Assembly (NCBI GenBank): GCA_963714425.1
Contig: CAVQOI010000015.1
Location: 62,001-126,000, forward strand
Direction of reading: 5' to 3'
DNA: 64,000 bases
DNA from: DATCYX01 sp963714425
GTDB lineage: Bacteria > Chloroflexota > Anaerolineae > Anaerolineales > UBA4823
A program made the translations under genes and the position numbers. Shown piece by piece: positions 35,773-44,232 of this stretch (its first letter is position 1; every line of letters starts with the position of its first letter). The notes below the pieces were generated by a model. It was not told where the DNA came from. It saw only the letters and a program-made list of their open reading frames with translations, and did no database searches.

Positions 35773-37551
35773 TCATCCCTTGGGTCCCTGCGCAGGAAGA
35801 GGAACTCCAGCAGGCGACTCGCCAGGTGGTATCTCAAGAGGCGGGAACTCGCCTGGCGGGAACTCACCCGGTACAGGTGTGGGTACGCCGCTATCCAGTC
35901 CGAGCAGGCCTTTGAAGAAGCGCATCACTTTTTGCCAGAAGGTCTCTTCGACGATTTGGATCGGGACATCGCCTGGGAATCCGCCATCAAGACCCGGCTC
36001 GGGGATCAAATTCTCTTCAACAAGCACGGTCAGCGTGCGCGAGATCACCTGCGGCTGGTTGAAGTCGTCGGTGTAATCGATGGTCACCAACAAGTCCAAC
36101 GGGCCGGGCTGGTCGGGGGTCACGGTTGAATCCAGCGTGTAGTAGCCACCCAGATCGAGCGCGCCAACCAGGACGGTATTATTGCTGAATTGGGCTCCCT
36201 GGGCGCTGACGCGCATATTGCCCAGCACAACCGATTTACGCCCCAGGTTCACTACCTGTAACGGTAGCAGACCGGGCTGCCCGGCGAAGATTGGGTCTGG
36301 CTGGCGGTAAAAATTCACGTCCACTTGAGGCAAAGCGTACACCAACAAGGTGATTACCTGGTCGTCGTTATATAACTTGCCCTTCTCGTCGCTGTAAGCA
36401 AAGGTGATCTTTAATGGGTACGCCCCGGGGTCAGTATTGGCGTTAACGATCAAGGCAGCGCTGGCGTCGATATCCGCATTTACCGCCAGATCGCCAAGGA
36501 ATTGCACGTTTGAGGAGGCTACCGGGGCGAAATCGCCAAAATCGCCGCTGGCTCCCGAGACGCCGCCCACATCCGGTGTGCCATCCACACTGCCCACTGA
36601 GCTGGACCCACCCCCCAGGATCATGGTCACCCGCTTAGCGTCCATGTTGCCCAGATTCCTCACATCTAGCCTGACTTCGAAACGGTACCCCGGTTGGAGG
36701 ATCGGAACGTTGGTAACATAGCCTGTGATGACAAGCTGCGGGCGGTTGCCGGCTATACCGGTAGGTGTAGGTGTGGATGTGGCTCCCACGCCGGTTCCAT
36801 AGCCAATGACCGGCAAGCTCAGGTTGAAGGTCTCCGTATAGGGTGTCCCATCCTCTCCGCTATAGGCTACAGTCATTACCAGTGCGCCGATCTGCTTGCT
36901 CAGGTCGGGAGCCGAGGTGAGCGGTTGGGTAATCTTTTTCTTGTCACCTGGGTCCAGCTCACTGATTGCCAGCACACCCCCGCTCTTGCGCGGCAGGAAA
37001 TCGCCTGGTGTGAAGCTGGCGACCAGGTTGAGGGCTGTCTCTGCTCCGATATTCTTCAGGCGCACTTCCAGGTTGAATTCCTGGTTTGGGAAAATGCTAT
37101 CAGCACTGGCGTGATATGTGTCCACAACGATCAAAGGGCGAACCGCGTCAGGCAATTGCGTTGAAGTCGGCTCGGGAGTATTCGTCGGGACGGCTGTGGC
37201 GGGCGGCTCGATGACTGTGAACGGCGCAGATGCACTCTCATTATTTACAATGATGTTTATCGTGTAATTCCCAGGCGGGATGTTCCCCGGCAACGAAGCA
37301 GTAAGCGTATTGGGGACCTGGCTGTAATCGACATCCAGAAGACCAACAAAGGGCAGCAGCGAAACAGGCGCGCCTTCCACAAATCCGCTACCGATGATCA
37401 ATATCGTTCTGGCGGTATAGGCGACCACGGTATCTGGTTGAATCCGATCGATGATCGGCTGCGCCTTCGCCGGCGTTGCTTGCAGCAGGGCAGAGGTGAT
37501 CAGTATGATGAGAATGCCGAAATGAAGGAGGTGTGTTTTTGTTTTATTCAT
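35773..37551 (-). CDS. Large secreted TIG/IPT and CARDB-like domain protein
   Basis: A 592-residue exported protein with a signal peptide (about 1-30), an IPT/TIG Ig-like domain (about 31-115, ILIIGSGFVEGAP), a Pro/Thr linker, and three CARDB-like domains (about 140-250, 265-375, 390-510), each with a 'LxxxVRNLG' type strand. The tail is Pro/Gly-rich with repeated GEFPP units and no obvious membrane helix except an amphipathic VMRFFKGLLGL. It is encoded between ATPase and permease, so it probably works with that transporter as an external partner. Confidence 0.82.
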   Translation of the reverse strand: MNKTKTHLLHFGILIILITSALLQATPAKAQPIIDRIQPDTVVAYTARTILIIGSGFVEGAPVSLLPFVGLLDVDYSQVPNTLTASLPGNIPPGNYTINIIVNNESASAPFTVIEPPATAVPTNTPEPTSTQLPDAVRPLIVVDTYHASADSIFPNQEFNLEVRLKNIGAETALNLVASFTPGDFLPRKSGGVLAISELDPGDKKKITQPLTSAPDLSKQIGALVMTVAYSGEDGTPYTETFNLSLPVIGYGTGVGATSTPTPTGIAGNRPQLVITGYVTNVPILQPGYRFEVRLDVRNLGNMDAKRVTMILGGGSSSVGSVDGTPDVGGVSGASGDFGDFAPVASSNVQFLGDLAVNADIDASAALIVNANTDPGAYPLKITFAYSDEKGKLYNDDQVITLLVYALPQVDVNFYRQPDPIFAGQPGLLPLQVVNLGRKSVVLGNMRVSAQGAQFSNNTVLVGALDLGGYYTLDSTVTPDQPGPLDLLVTIDYTDDFNQPQVISRTLTVLVEENLIPEPGLDGGFPGDVPIQIVEETFWQKVMRFFKGLLGLDSGVPTPVPGEFPPGEFPPLEIPPGESPAGVPLPAQGPKG

Positions 37552-37566
37552 GGGATCCTTCGTTTC

Positions 37567-38253
37567 TTACGGTTGTTTTTTGCCATTAACGATGCGTCCG
37601 TCCAGAAGATCAACGACATGCGTGGCAACCTGGGTCATGCGTGCATCGTGGGTTACTACCATCACGGTACGCCCACCTTGGTGCAGGCTCGAGAGTAACT
37701 GCATAATGCTTGCTCCGCTGGCGGTATCCAGATTGCCGGTGGGCTCATCCGCTAGGATGAGCAGCGGGTTATTGACCAGGGCACGGGCGATGGCTACGCG
37801 TTGTTGCTGCCCGCCGGAAAGCTCGGACGGGCGGTGTGTTGCCCGGTCATCCAGCGCTACCTGCTTGAGCAGCTCTAGAGACCGCTGCTTGCGCTCTCGG
37901 CGCGGCACGCGCGAAAACTGCATAGGGAATGCTACGTTATCGGCGGCTGTCATACTGGGGACCAGGTTGAAGGATTGAAAGATGAAGCCCACTTTACGGC
38001 GGCGGAAAACCGCCAGGTCGTTCTCATCTAGAGATTCTAGCGTCTGCCCGTCTACCTCGATATGACCTGCCGAAGCCCGGTCCAACCCGCCTAGCAAGTG
38101 CAGTAGCGTGCTCTTACCGGATCCTGAAGGACCCATAACCACCAGAAAGCTCTGTGGCGGGATATCCAGGTCGACCCCTGCCAGTGCGTGTACCTGAACA
38201 CGCCCCATACTGTAGGTCTTGCGCAGACCCGAGATACGGATAAAGTGCTCCAT
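37567..38253 (-). CDS. ABC transporter ATP-binding protein, MacB/LolD type
   Basis: A 228-residue ATPase. Walker A GPSGSGKST (about 38), Q-loop FIFQSFNLVP, signature LSGGQQQRVAIAR (about 140), Walker B LLILADEPTGNLD and the H-loop VVTHD are all intact. It is preceded by the Yip1-like gene 3 bases away and followed by the TIG/CARDB gene. It drives the FtsX-type permease encoded at the end of the same operon. Confidence 0.95.
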   Translation of the reverse strand: MEHFIRISGLRKTYSMGRVQVHALAGVDLDIPPQSFLVVMGPSGSGKSTLLHLLGGLDRASAGHIEVDGQTLESLDENDLAVFRRRKVGFIFQSFNLVPSMTAADNVAFPMQFSRVPRRERKQRSLELLKQVALDDRATHRPSELSGGQQQRVAIARALVNNPLLILADEPTGNLDTASGASIMQLLSSLHQGGRTVMVVTHDARMTQVATHVVDLLDGRIVNGKKQP

Positions 38254-38256
38254 AGA

Positions 38257-39036
38257 TTAGAAGAAAGGCCGGACGATAGTCAATCCACCGAGCTGGGCAG
38301 TCAAATACCTTACCAATGTCAGTAGCGCTAGCACCGCCAGGACAGTGAAAAGCGCCCCACCTATGGCCTTTCCGCTCGTAAGGCTGCTGGCGGCGCGCAC
38401 ACCCAGCACCAGAAGCACGATGTGCCAGATCAAATACAGGTCGATTACTGGAAGCCAGGCGATCAGGTAAGCTGCAAAGCCGGTTGCTTCGGGTGGGGCG
38501 AAGCCAGCCAGCCCCGGGTTGTCAATCGGCTGGCGCCCGATGAGCAAGGCAGCAGCACGCACCAGATCGCGCAGAGCGAAAGGCAGTCCAGCCCATGCCA
38601 CCAGGTTCATGGCACCCATGGTGTCGCCCCGACCTCCCAGTAAAGTCATCACCAGGTGCATCAGCCCACCTACCAGCAGCCAGCCCAACCAGATGCCCAG
38701 CATGGCGCTGATCGCAGGAAAGACGTATACGAATACCGGCCCTTGGGTTGCCTGCATGGCTTGCATAAACTGTGCTTGCTGTTCAGGCGTGTAGTATTGG
38801 AAATCGGGTGGCGTCTGGAACTCGCCTGGCATGGCGTAATTCTGACGCACATAACCTGCTGACCAGACTCGCAGCAGTGCCAGCACGGTTAGGATGAGTA
38901 GCGGAGTGAGCCAGGTGCCGTTCTTGTGTGCAGCAACATTTTGGAGGGCGCGGCGCGGGCGGAATAAAACCTCAGGCGCCCACTTAAACTGAAAGCGCCC
39001 GGGATCATCGGTTTGGGCGAGTTCGGATTCGGTCAT
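38257..39036 (-). CDS. Yip1-like multi-pass membrane protein
   Basis: A 259-residue protein with about five membrane helices from residue 40 on, in a pattern like bacterial Yip1/DUF1282 proteins (an N-terminal soluble strand with FxPRRALQNV, then helices with WLLVGGLMHLV). Function is unknown. It is first in the operon with the ABC ATPase, TIG/CARDB protein and permease and so may help assemble or regulate that exporter. Confidence 0.75.
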   Translation of the reverse strand: MTESELAQTDDPGRFQFKWAPEVLFRPRRALQNVAAHKNGTWLTPLLILTVLALLRVWSAGYVRQNYAMPGEFQTPPDFQYYTPEQQAQFMQAMQATQGPVFVYVFPAISAMLGIWLGWLLVGGLMHLVMTLLGGRGDTMGAMNLVAWAGLPFALRDLVRAAALLIGRQPIDNPGLAGFAPPEATGFAAYLIAWLPVIDLYLIWHIVLLVLGVRAASSLTSGKAIGGALFTVLAVLALLTLVRYLTAQLGGLTIVRPFF

Positions 39037-39194
39037 ATGTTGGTGAGTTGCGTTGCATGTCTTAGAATAAGAATAGCCGCAACCTCATCGGTTGGGTCAC
39101 ATTCTACCATAGAGACGTTCTGTACAGCGAAGTGGTTCCCGCAGGGACAATCCTGTGCGGGGAATATTATATGGAATGATATTCTTACATTCTA

Positions 39195-39222
39195 TTGAAT
39201 CCTACAAGAATTCTGCTAAGAT
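39195..39222 (+). promoter_or_regulatory. Promoter for the 175-residue membrane protein gene
   Basis: TTGAAT (39195-39200), 16-base spacer ending in TGC, TAAGAT (39217-39222): an extended -10 promoter. The ATG is at 39258. Confidence 0.6.
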
Positions 39223-39257
39223 TTAATCGTATCGACGAGTGTTCATAGGCCAGTATC

Positions 39258-39785
39258 ATGGCCCAACAGCAGATTCTTGAAAACACCCCCCTATTCATTC
39301 TCATTGCGGTAATTACCGTCCTGATTCTTGTTTGGCGAATCAAGCCCGGGGAGTTTCGCGCTACACAGTGGCTGAATTTTTGTATCGCCGCGGGTGTCTT
39401 CTGGGGATGTTTCTCTTTGATACTCGTGCTAACCATGTGGGATCGGTTCTATCGCCATTTTGCGCCTCCTTATTATTATTTCGTCGCTCTGCTTGCTTCG
39501 ATTTTTGTCTACCCAATCTGGAGCCTTGCTCTGCGCTGGATCGCCCTTCGATTGCCGGGTAATCCCATTGTCTGGTTTTGCATCCTCGGCGGTCTTCAAG
39601 CGATCTTTGAGCATGCCATTGCCGTATACCGGCTTGACCTGCTTGCCGTGCCATTCCTGGCGGGAAGCACCCCCACAGCGATATTTATTTTCTCCTTTTT
39701 TGAATATATCGTGTATTGGGGGATCGTTGTGTACCTTGCGGTCGTAATTAGACGCCTCCGACAACGTTATTGGCCGGTTTTGTAA
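39258..39785 (+). CDS. Five-helix membrane protein, unknown function
   Basis: A 175-residue protein with five membrane helices (about 9-27, 42-60, 75-97, 104-122 and 138-162) and a basic C-terminal tail (RRLRQRYW). I do not recognise a family. It is preceded by a good promoter and has no Shine-Dalgarno close to its ATG. The next gene starts 136 bases downstream behind its own AGGAGG. Confidence 0.7.
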   Translation: MAQQQILENTPLFILIAVITVLILVWRIKPGEFRATQWLNFCIAAGVFWGCFSLILVLTMWDRFYRHFAPPYYYFVALLASIFVYPIWSLALRWIALRLPGNPIVWFCILGGLQAIFEHAIAVYRLDLLAVPFLAGSTPTAIFIFSFFEYIVYWGIVVYLAVVIRRLRQRYWPVL

Positions 39786-39921
39786 CTCCATGCCAAATCT
39801 GGCCTCCATACTTACAGTCCTTAAAAGCAAACTCAGTGGATTTTGAAATGGCATCGCAGGCTTGTCTACATATATGTCACATTTATAATAAGGGTCTGCA
39901 CCCATACAGGAGGATCATTTG

Positions 39922-40089
39922 ATGGAGAGGCACATCTTCAAGGATGACGAATGCCTGTGCCTCTGCCTGCCCGAATCGCCGGATAGCATCCTTGAACAGA
40001 CGGACTACTACGACCTTCTTCACCTACTCGATGTTCGATGGAAAGGTTTGTGCGTGATTGGGTGCGAATGCTGGAGAAGCCATGACTGA
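39922..40089 (+). CDS. Cysteine-rich 55-residue protein
   Basis: A short gene with AGGAGG about 9 bases before its ATG. The 55-residue product has six Cys arranged C-x-C-x-C (residues 11-15) and C-x3-C-x-C (44-50), which could bind metal or form disulphides; no signal peptide. Its stop overlaps the start of the next gene by 8 bases (ATG at 40082), so the two are translationally coupled. No family recognised. The strong SD, coupling and Cys pattern argue that it is real. Confidence 0.55.
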   Translation: MERHIFKDDECLCLCLPESPDSILEQTDYYDLLHLLDVRWKGLCVIGCECWRSHD

Positions 40090-40575
40090 CACCCTCGTAT
40101 ATGTCGAGCGAGTCTCTTCCAGGAGGACACACGCCTTGTTTGTGAGCCTCACGCTGGTGTTCCTTCTGCTTTTCTCCTGGCGCCTCTCTGCCTGGGGCTT
40201 CGAGACATGGAGCGTCGTATTGGGTTGTGTCTCCGGCTACTTTCTGTTCTGCTCCGTGAATTACACCGGGAGCTTATCATCCAGCCGGGAGAGAAGACCC
40301 TTCAGCTCAGATTTGGGCTCTTTTCACGGGTCATATCACTGGGGAATATCGAGGATTGCTTGCCGGACAAGGCTTCCCTGTGGCGCATCGGAGGGGCGGG
40401 GATCCACTTCACACCACTGGGCGGAAGATACCGCGCCATGTTTAATTTCCTCGAATACCCCAGGCTGGTCATCGCCCTAAAGGTCAAGCAAGGCCTGGTG
40501 CGAGATATTGCTTTCTCGACCCGCCAAGCGGAAGAGCTCATGAAACTGATCCTGGACAGGATATCGCGTGGGTGA
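40082..40575 (+). pseudogene. Frameshifted membrane protein with PH-like C-terminal domain
   Basis: The first frame encodes MTDTLVYVERV..., two hydrophobic helices (about residues 20-37 and 44-60) and then FCSVNY. At 40265-40266 the frame is lost through two extra bases (AC after TAC, a likely AC duplication). The other frame continues sensibly from CGG at 40267: RELIIQPGEKTLQLRFGLF, a strand-rich region typical of bacterial PH-like domains, to a stop at 40573-40575. Corrected length is about 163 residues. Neither open frame alone makes the whole protein. It could be a real pseudogene or an indel in the assembly. Confidence 0.7.
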
Positions 40576-40587
40576 ATTCCAACTTGT

Positions 40588-40615
40588 TTGATGTTTATAT
40601 GTTTTATGCTAATAT
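40588..40615 (+). promoter_or_regulatory. Promoter for the M28 peptidase gene at 40702
   Basis: TTGATG (40588-40593), 16-base spacer ending in TGC, TAATAT (40610-40615): an extended -10 promoter giving a leader of about 80 bases. Confidence 0.55.
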
Positions 40616-40701
40616 GGCGATAGAAGTCCTGGCAAGACAAGTGTTTTGTAACCGTCTGTAGGTTCGATCGTTTTGCGAGCATGGCGCCGGGGATGTTGTA
40701 C

Positions 40702-41940
40702 ATGGATCAGACATTGAAACTGGATGAGTATGATCAGAAAGCACAGGCATATTTGGAGACCTTGTGCAGTGTGAAACCAAACCGGCGGACGGGATCCCAG
40801 GGAAACCAGGATGCGACGTTCTTCTTCGCCAATTCGCTCCGTCCTTTTGGATACGATATCGACTGCACTCCTTTCGAGTGCCTGGACTACACCAGCAGGG
40901 GGGCAGACTTGAAGCATGAAGAAGATAAATTCGAAGTTCATGTCAGCCCATACTCATTGGGGTGCGACGTCCATGCTGAGCTGGTTGTCGTCGAGACGGT
41001 GGAGGAGCTGGAACGAGCCAGCTGTGCGGGAAAGATCCTATTGATGCGCGGGGAGATTTGCTCTGAGCAGTTGATGCCGAAGAATTTTGTCTTTTACAAT
41101 CCTGAGCATCACCAGAAGATCGTAACCCTCTTAGAAAGCCATAGCCCTGCAGGGATTATCACAGCCACAGAACGAAAGCCAGATCAAGTAGGGGCGTTGT
41201 ATCCCTTTCCATTGTTTGTGGACGGAGATTTCGATATCCCCAGCGTCTACTGTAAAGACTCAGATGGAGACCTCCTGGCAAAGCGGCATGGCAAAGAATT
41301 CCGCCTGGTCATCAACTCTGTACGGCTACCATCGAGCGCGACAAATGTCGTCGCCCGATTGAACCAGGGTGCAGACACCAAGATCGTGATCACGGCGCAT
41401 ATCGATGCATATGAAGGGTCACCTGGCGCCTCAGACAATGCTTCGGGAACTGTGGTATTGATGTTGCTGGCTGAAATGCTTTCCAATTATCGGGGTGAGC
41501 ACGGTATCGAAATCGTCGCTATCAATGGTGAAGATCATTACAGCGCCGGGGGTGAGATGGATTATCTCAAGCGTTACGGAGGAGAATTCGAGAAGATCGT
41601 GCTGGCAGTCAACATTGACGATGTTGGCTACCAGCGCGGCAGGTCAGCCTACTCATTCTATGAATGCACACCGCAACTCGAAAAGAAGGTCGAGGGAGTC
41701 TTCATGGACTTTGATGGTCTTGTTCGCGGCGAACCGTGGTTCAATGGGGATCACATGATCTTTGTGCAGAGCCGGGTTCCCTCCATAGCTTTCACATCAG
41801 AATGCATGCCGGAACTCATGAGGACCGTAACCCACACATCATTGGATAAACCCGAACTGATTGACAGCGACAAGCTTGTTGAGCTTGCCGCCTCGCTGGA
41901 TGCCTTGGTGCGATCGCTCAAGCAGGAAACGGAGAATTGA
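40702..41940 (+). CDS. M28-family peptidase, cytoplasmic
   Basis: A 412-residue metallopeptidase without signal peptide, unlike the secreted M28 enzyme earlier in the window. A region resembling an inserted PA-like domain (about 95-190) precedes the catalytic part. Zinc ligands: ITAHIDAYEGSPGASDNASG (His, Asp about 238-252), INGEDHYSAGGEMDY (Glu then Asp where GEE is usual), NIDDVGYQRG, and a late TVTHTSLD His. GED instead of GEE is a conservative change. The ATG at 40702 was chosen over 40681 and 40693; GGGG precedes it by 9 bases, and the choice is uncertain. Confidence 0.88.
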   Translation: MDQTLKLDEYDQKAQAYLETLCSVKPNRRTGSQGNQDATFFFANSLRPFGYDIDCTPFECLDYTSRGADLKHEEDKFEVHVSPYSLGCDVHAELVVVETVEELERASCAGKILLMRGEICSEQLMPKNFVFYNPEHHQKIVTLLESHSPAGIITATERKPDQVGALYPFPLFVDGDFDIPSVYCKDSDGDLLAKRHGKEFRLVINSVRLPSSATNVVARLNQGADTKIVITAHIDAYEGSPGASDNASGTVVLMLLAEMLSNYRGEHGIEIVAINGEDHYSAGGEMDYLKRYGGEFEKIVLAVNIDDVGYQRGRSAYSFYECTPQLEKKVEGVFMDFDGLVRGEPWFNGDHMIFVQSRVPSIAFTSECMPELMRTVTHTSLDKPELIDSDKLVELAASLDALVRSLKQETEN

Positions 41941-41994
41941 ACAGCCTCAAAGGCTCCACCCATCTGGCGAGAGGGCTGGAGAAAGGAATAGCCG

Positions 41995-42333
41995 ATGAAC
42001 TCCATGAAGGACACTTCATGCCCAGCACATGCTGCTCAGGAAGTTGAGCTCATCGAAGGGGTCGCGCAGGATTACATCGAAGGGTGGTTTACCGGAGATG
42101 CGGAGCGTATGCGCCGCTGCCTTCACCCGAGCTGGTCAAGCGCACCATCATGCACGATCCCTAACAAGGGGGTTGGCTACTGCGCCAAGGAGAGGTCGGT
42201 CCGGAACCCTGAGGCGAGGGCAATTGCTCGCGAGGTTTTCGTCAGTCCAGTGGGTGACCTTCATCCGAACGGGTGGCTAAGGAAACTGGCAGGCGCAATC
42301 TACTTTCAACGTAGTATGCTGAGGTGCGAATAG
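41995..42333 (+). pseudogene. Decayed NTF2-like / lumazine-binding family gene
   Basis: The frame starts with VELIEGVAQDYIEGWFTGDAERMRRCLHP, the N-terminal helix block of putative lumazine-binding (NTF2-like) proteins. A base appears missing after CACCC near 42,128: reading on in another frame gives ELVKRTIMHDP, the expected continuation, which then stops at a TAA at 42,163-42,165. The first frame again resembles the family at YCAKERSVRN, and the third frame at QWVTFIR. So there are several disruptions and this is probably a remnant rather than one sequencing error. It has an AAAGGA upstream of the ATG. Confidence 0.6.
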
Positions 42334-42352
42334 AATATAGATAATTCAGGTC

Positions 42353-42381
42353 TTGACAGTCTAGAATGAGCTTCCTATAAT
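42353..42381 (+). promoter_or_regulatory. Full-consensus sigma-70 promoter for the YdeI-like gene
   Basis: TTGACA (42353-42358), 17-base spacer, TATAAT (42376-42381): exact consensus at both boxes and ideal spacing. Leader of about 55 bases to the TTG start at 42443. Confidence 0.85.
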
Positions 42382-42442
42382 TGGACTTCCACGCTAACTA
42401 ACTCATGATCGATCTTAGAACGAAAGTTGGAGACAAATACGG

Positions 42443-42892
42443 TTGAAAACAACATTTACTACAACGGTTTTGAAAGACAAAGGTAAGAACGCCACCGGAT
42501 TGCAGGTTCCGGCTGAAGTGATAGCTAGGCTAGGGAAGGGTAAAAAGCCTCCCGTGAGAGTGACCCTTAATGGGTATTCTTATCGAACCACAGTTGCTGT
42601 GATGGGTGGTGCGTTCATGCTGTCTCTTAGCTCAGAGAACAGGGAAGCAGCAGGCTTGAAAGGTGGGGACGAGGTGGAAGTTACGCTTGAGCTGGATACG
42701 GAGCCCCGGACTGTTGAGGTCCCGGACGACCTGGCTGCGGCGCTAAAGAACAAGCGAGGAGGGCGGTCAGCTTTCGATGCACTGTCCTACTCGATACGAA
42801 AGGAATATGTCCGCCAGGTTGAGTTTGCTAAAGCCCAGGAAACCCGTGAGCGGCGCATCACTGCCATCGTCGAAAAACTATCTAACCAGTAA
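42443..42892 (+). CDS. YdeI/OmpD-associated family protein with DUF1905 domain
   Basis: A 149-residue protein: N-terminal DUF1905 (about residues 1-90; FTTTVLKDKGKNATGLQVPAEV, VTLNGYSYRTTVAVMGG) followed by a YdeI C-terminal segment (about 95-145; VPDDLAAALKN... FDALSYSIRKEYVRQVEFAK, ETRERRI). The start is TTG with GGAG 10 bases upstream. Role unknown; YdeI proteins have been linked to stress and antimicrobial peptide tolerance in enterics. It has its own consensus promoter. Confidence 0.9.
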   Translation: MKTTFTTTVLKDKGKNATGLQVPAEVIARLGKGKKPPVRVTLNGYSYRTTVAVMGGAFMLSLSSENREAAGLKGGDEVEVTLELDTEPRTVEVPDDLAAALKNKRGGRSAFDALSYSIRKEYVRQVEFAKAQETRERRITAIVEKLSNQ

Positions 42893-43063
42893 AACCAGAT
42901 AAGGCGTCGGTTTTTCGGATTCGTTAATTCCATTTGTGCACTGCTCCCGATCCAATTGAAGGTCGGGAAGCGCCTGTTTGAAAACGAAATCACCGGTCAC
43001 CCAGAAATTATTGAAACCCAAGAAAATCGCACTGCATGTCACAACAAATGATAGAACATATGT

Positions 43064-43092
43064 TTGACTTAATCGATCTTTATTGTTAGAAT
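43064..43092 (+). promoter_or_regulatory. Extended -10 promoter for the DinB-like gene
   Basis: TTGACT (43064-43069), 17-base spacer ending in TGT, TAGAAT (43087-43092). The ATG at 43108 is about 9 bases from the predicted start, too close for a normal leader. Confidence 0.7.
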
Positions 43093-43107
43093 TGCTGGAT
43101 AGAACAG

Positions 43108-43791
43108 ATGGAGCAGATTTGGATTTACCTGGAAATCGGGAAAGAACGAACCTTTGCTGGTGCGATCCAATGGCCGGGCTGGTGCCGCAGCGGAAGGGAT
43201 GAGAGCGCTGCACTGATGGCGCTCCTTGACTATGGGCCGCGCTATGCGGGTGTCTTACAGTCCGCTCAGATTGATTTTCAGCCACCAGCCGAATCAGCTG
43301 CGTTCGCTGTGCTCGAGAGGATTGAAGGCGACGCAACCACCGATTTCGGCGCCCCAGGGAAAGCCATCTCAAGCGATATTCAACCCATAGACGATGCCGT
43401 GTTGCAACATTTCCACAACATTCTGGAAGCGTCCTGGCATGCATTTGACGCAGCCGCGAAGATCGCTGCTGGGAGGCAGCTCCGCAAAGGACCTCGCGGA
43501 GGAGGGCGCGACCTGGACAAGATCGTCCAGCACGTGTTGGATGCTGATGCGAGCTATCTTTCCCGGCTTGGTCAAAAGCTCAAGGTAGACGAGGGGGCTA
43601 CTATCGCCCAGGGAATACAGCAGACCAGACAGACCATAAAACTGGCGCTGGCAAACTCGAAGGCTGGCGGGATGCCTGAACAAGGGCCGCGGGGAGGCAT
43701 GCGCTGGACTGCTCGCCAATTTGTCCGCCGTGTGGTTTGGCATGTGCTCGATCATGCTTGGGAGCTGGAAGATCGTATCACCACCACTTGA
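43108..43791 (+). CDS. DinB-like four-helix protein
   Basis: A 227-residue protein. The N-terminal about 95 residues have a beta-rich HicB-like look (IYLEIGKERTFAGAIQWPGWCRSG, DESAALMALLDY). The C-terminal part has DinB-like helices with a His in IVQHVLDAD and another in RRVVWHVLDHAWE, the spacing used for metal binding in DinB/YfiT proteins. Reaction unknown. First gene of a plus-strand run continuing to 48504; short or absent leader. Confidence 0.8.
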   Translation: MEQIWIYLEIGKERTFAGAIQWPGWCRSGRDESAALMALLDYGPRYAGVLQSAQIDFQPPAESAAFAVLERIEGDATTDFGAPGKAISSDIQPIDDAVLQHFHNILEASWHAFDAAAKIAAGRQLRKGPRGGGRDLDKIVQHVLDADASYLSRLGQKLKVDEGATIAQGIQQTRQTIKLALANSKAGGMPEQGPRGGMRWTARQFVRRVVWHVLDHAWELEDRITTT

Positions 43792-43823
43792 TGGCAAGTT
43801 GAACACCCAGTCAGGAGGAAAAT

Positions 43824-44231
43824 ATGCAAAAAATCACAACCTTCTTAATGTTTGACGGCAAAGCTGAAGAGGCGATGAACTATTATGTATCCGTATTCGA
43901 CGGGTCGAAAATTCTCAGCATTTCACGCTATGGACCCAACGAAGCAGGCGCCGAAGGAAGTGTGATGCACGCCAGGTTTTCACTGAGTGGGCTGGAATTC
44001 ATGGCAATCGATAGCAACATTCAGCACGCCTTCACATTTACGCCAGCGCTATCTCTCCATGTCAACTGTGACAGCGAGGCGGAGATCGACCAGCTTTTCG
44101 CCAGGTTATCGCACGCTGGAGAAGTACTCATGCCGTTGGATCGATATCCTTTTAGCGAAAAGTACGCCTGGGTATCCGACCAATTCGGTGTGTCATGGCA
44201 ACTTAATTTACAAGTTCCAAAGGAGAATTAG
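43824..44231 (+). CDS. VOC-superfamily protein, PhnB-like
   Basis: A 135-residue protein with the PhnB/3-demethylubiquinone methyltransferase-like pattern: TFLMFDGKAEEAMNYYVSVF, a central MHARFSLSGLEFMAIDS, and a C-terminal YPFSEKYAWVSDQFGVSWQL. Substrate unknown. AGGAGG precedes the ATG. It ends 1 base before the ATG of the BNR propeller gene, so the two are co-translated. Confidence 0.92.
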   Translation: MQKITTFLMFDGKAEEAMNYYVSVFDGSKILSISRYGPNEAGAEGSVMHARFSLSGLEFMAIDSNIQHAFTFTPALSLHVNCDSEAEIDQLFARLSHAGEVLMPLDRYPFSEKYAWVSDQFGVSWQLNLQVPKEN

Positions 44232-44232
44232 C

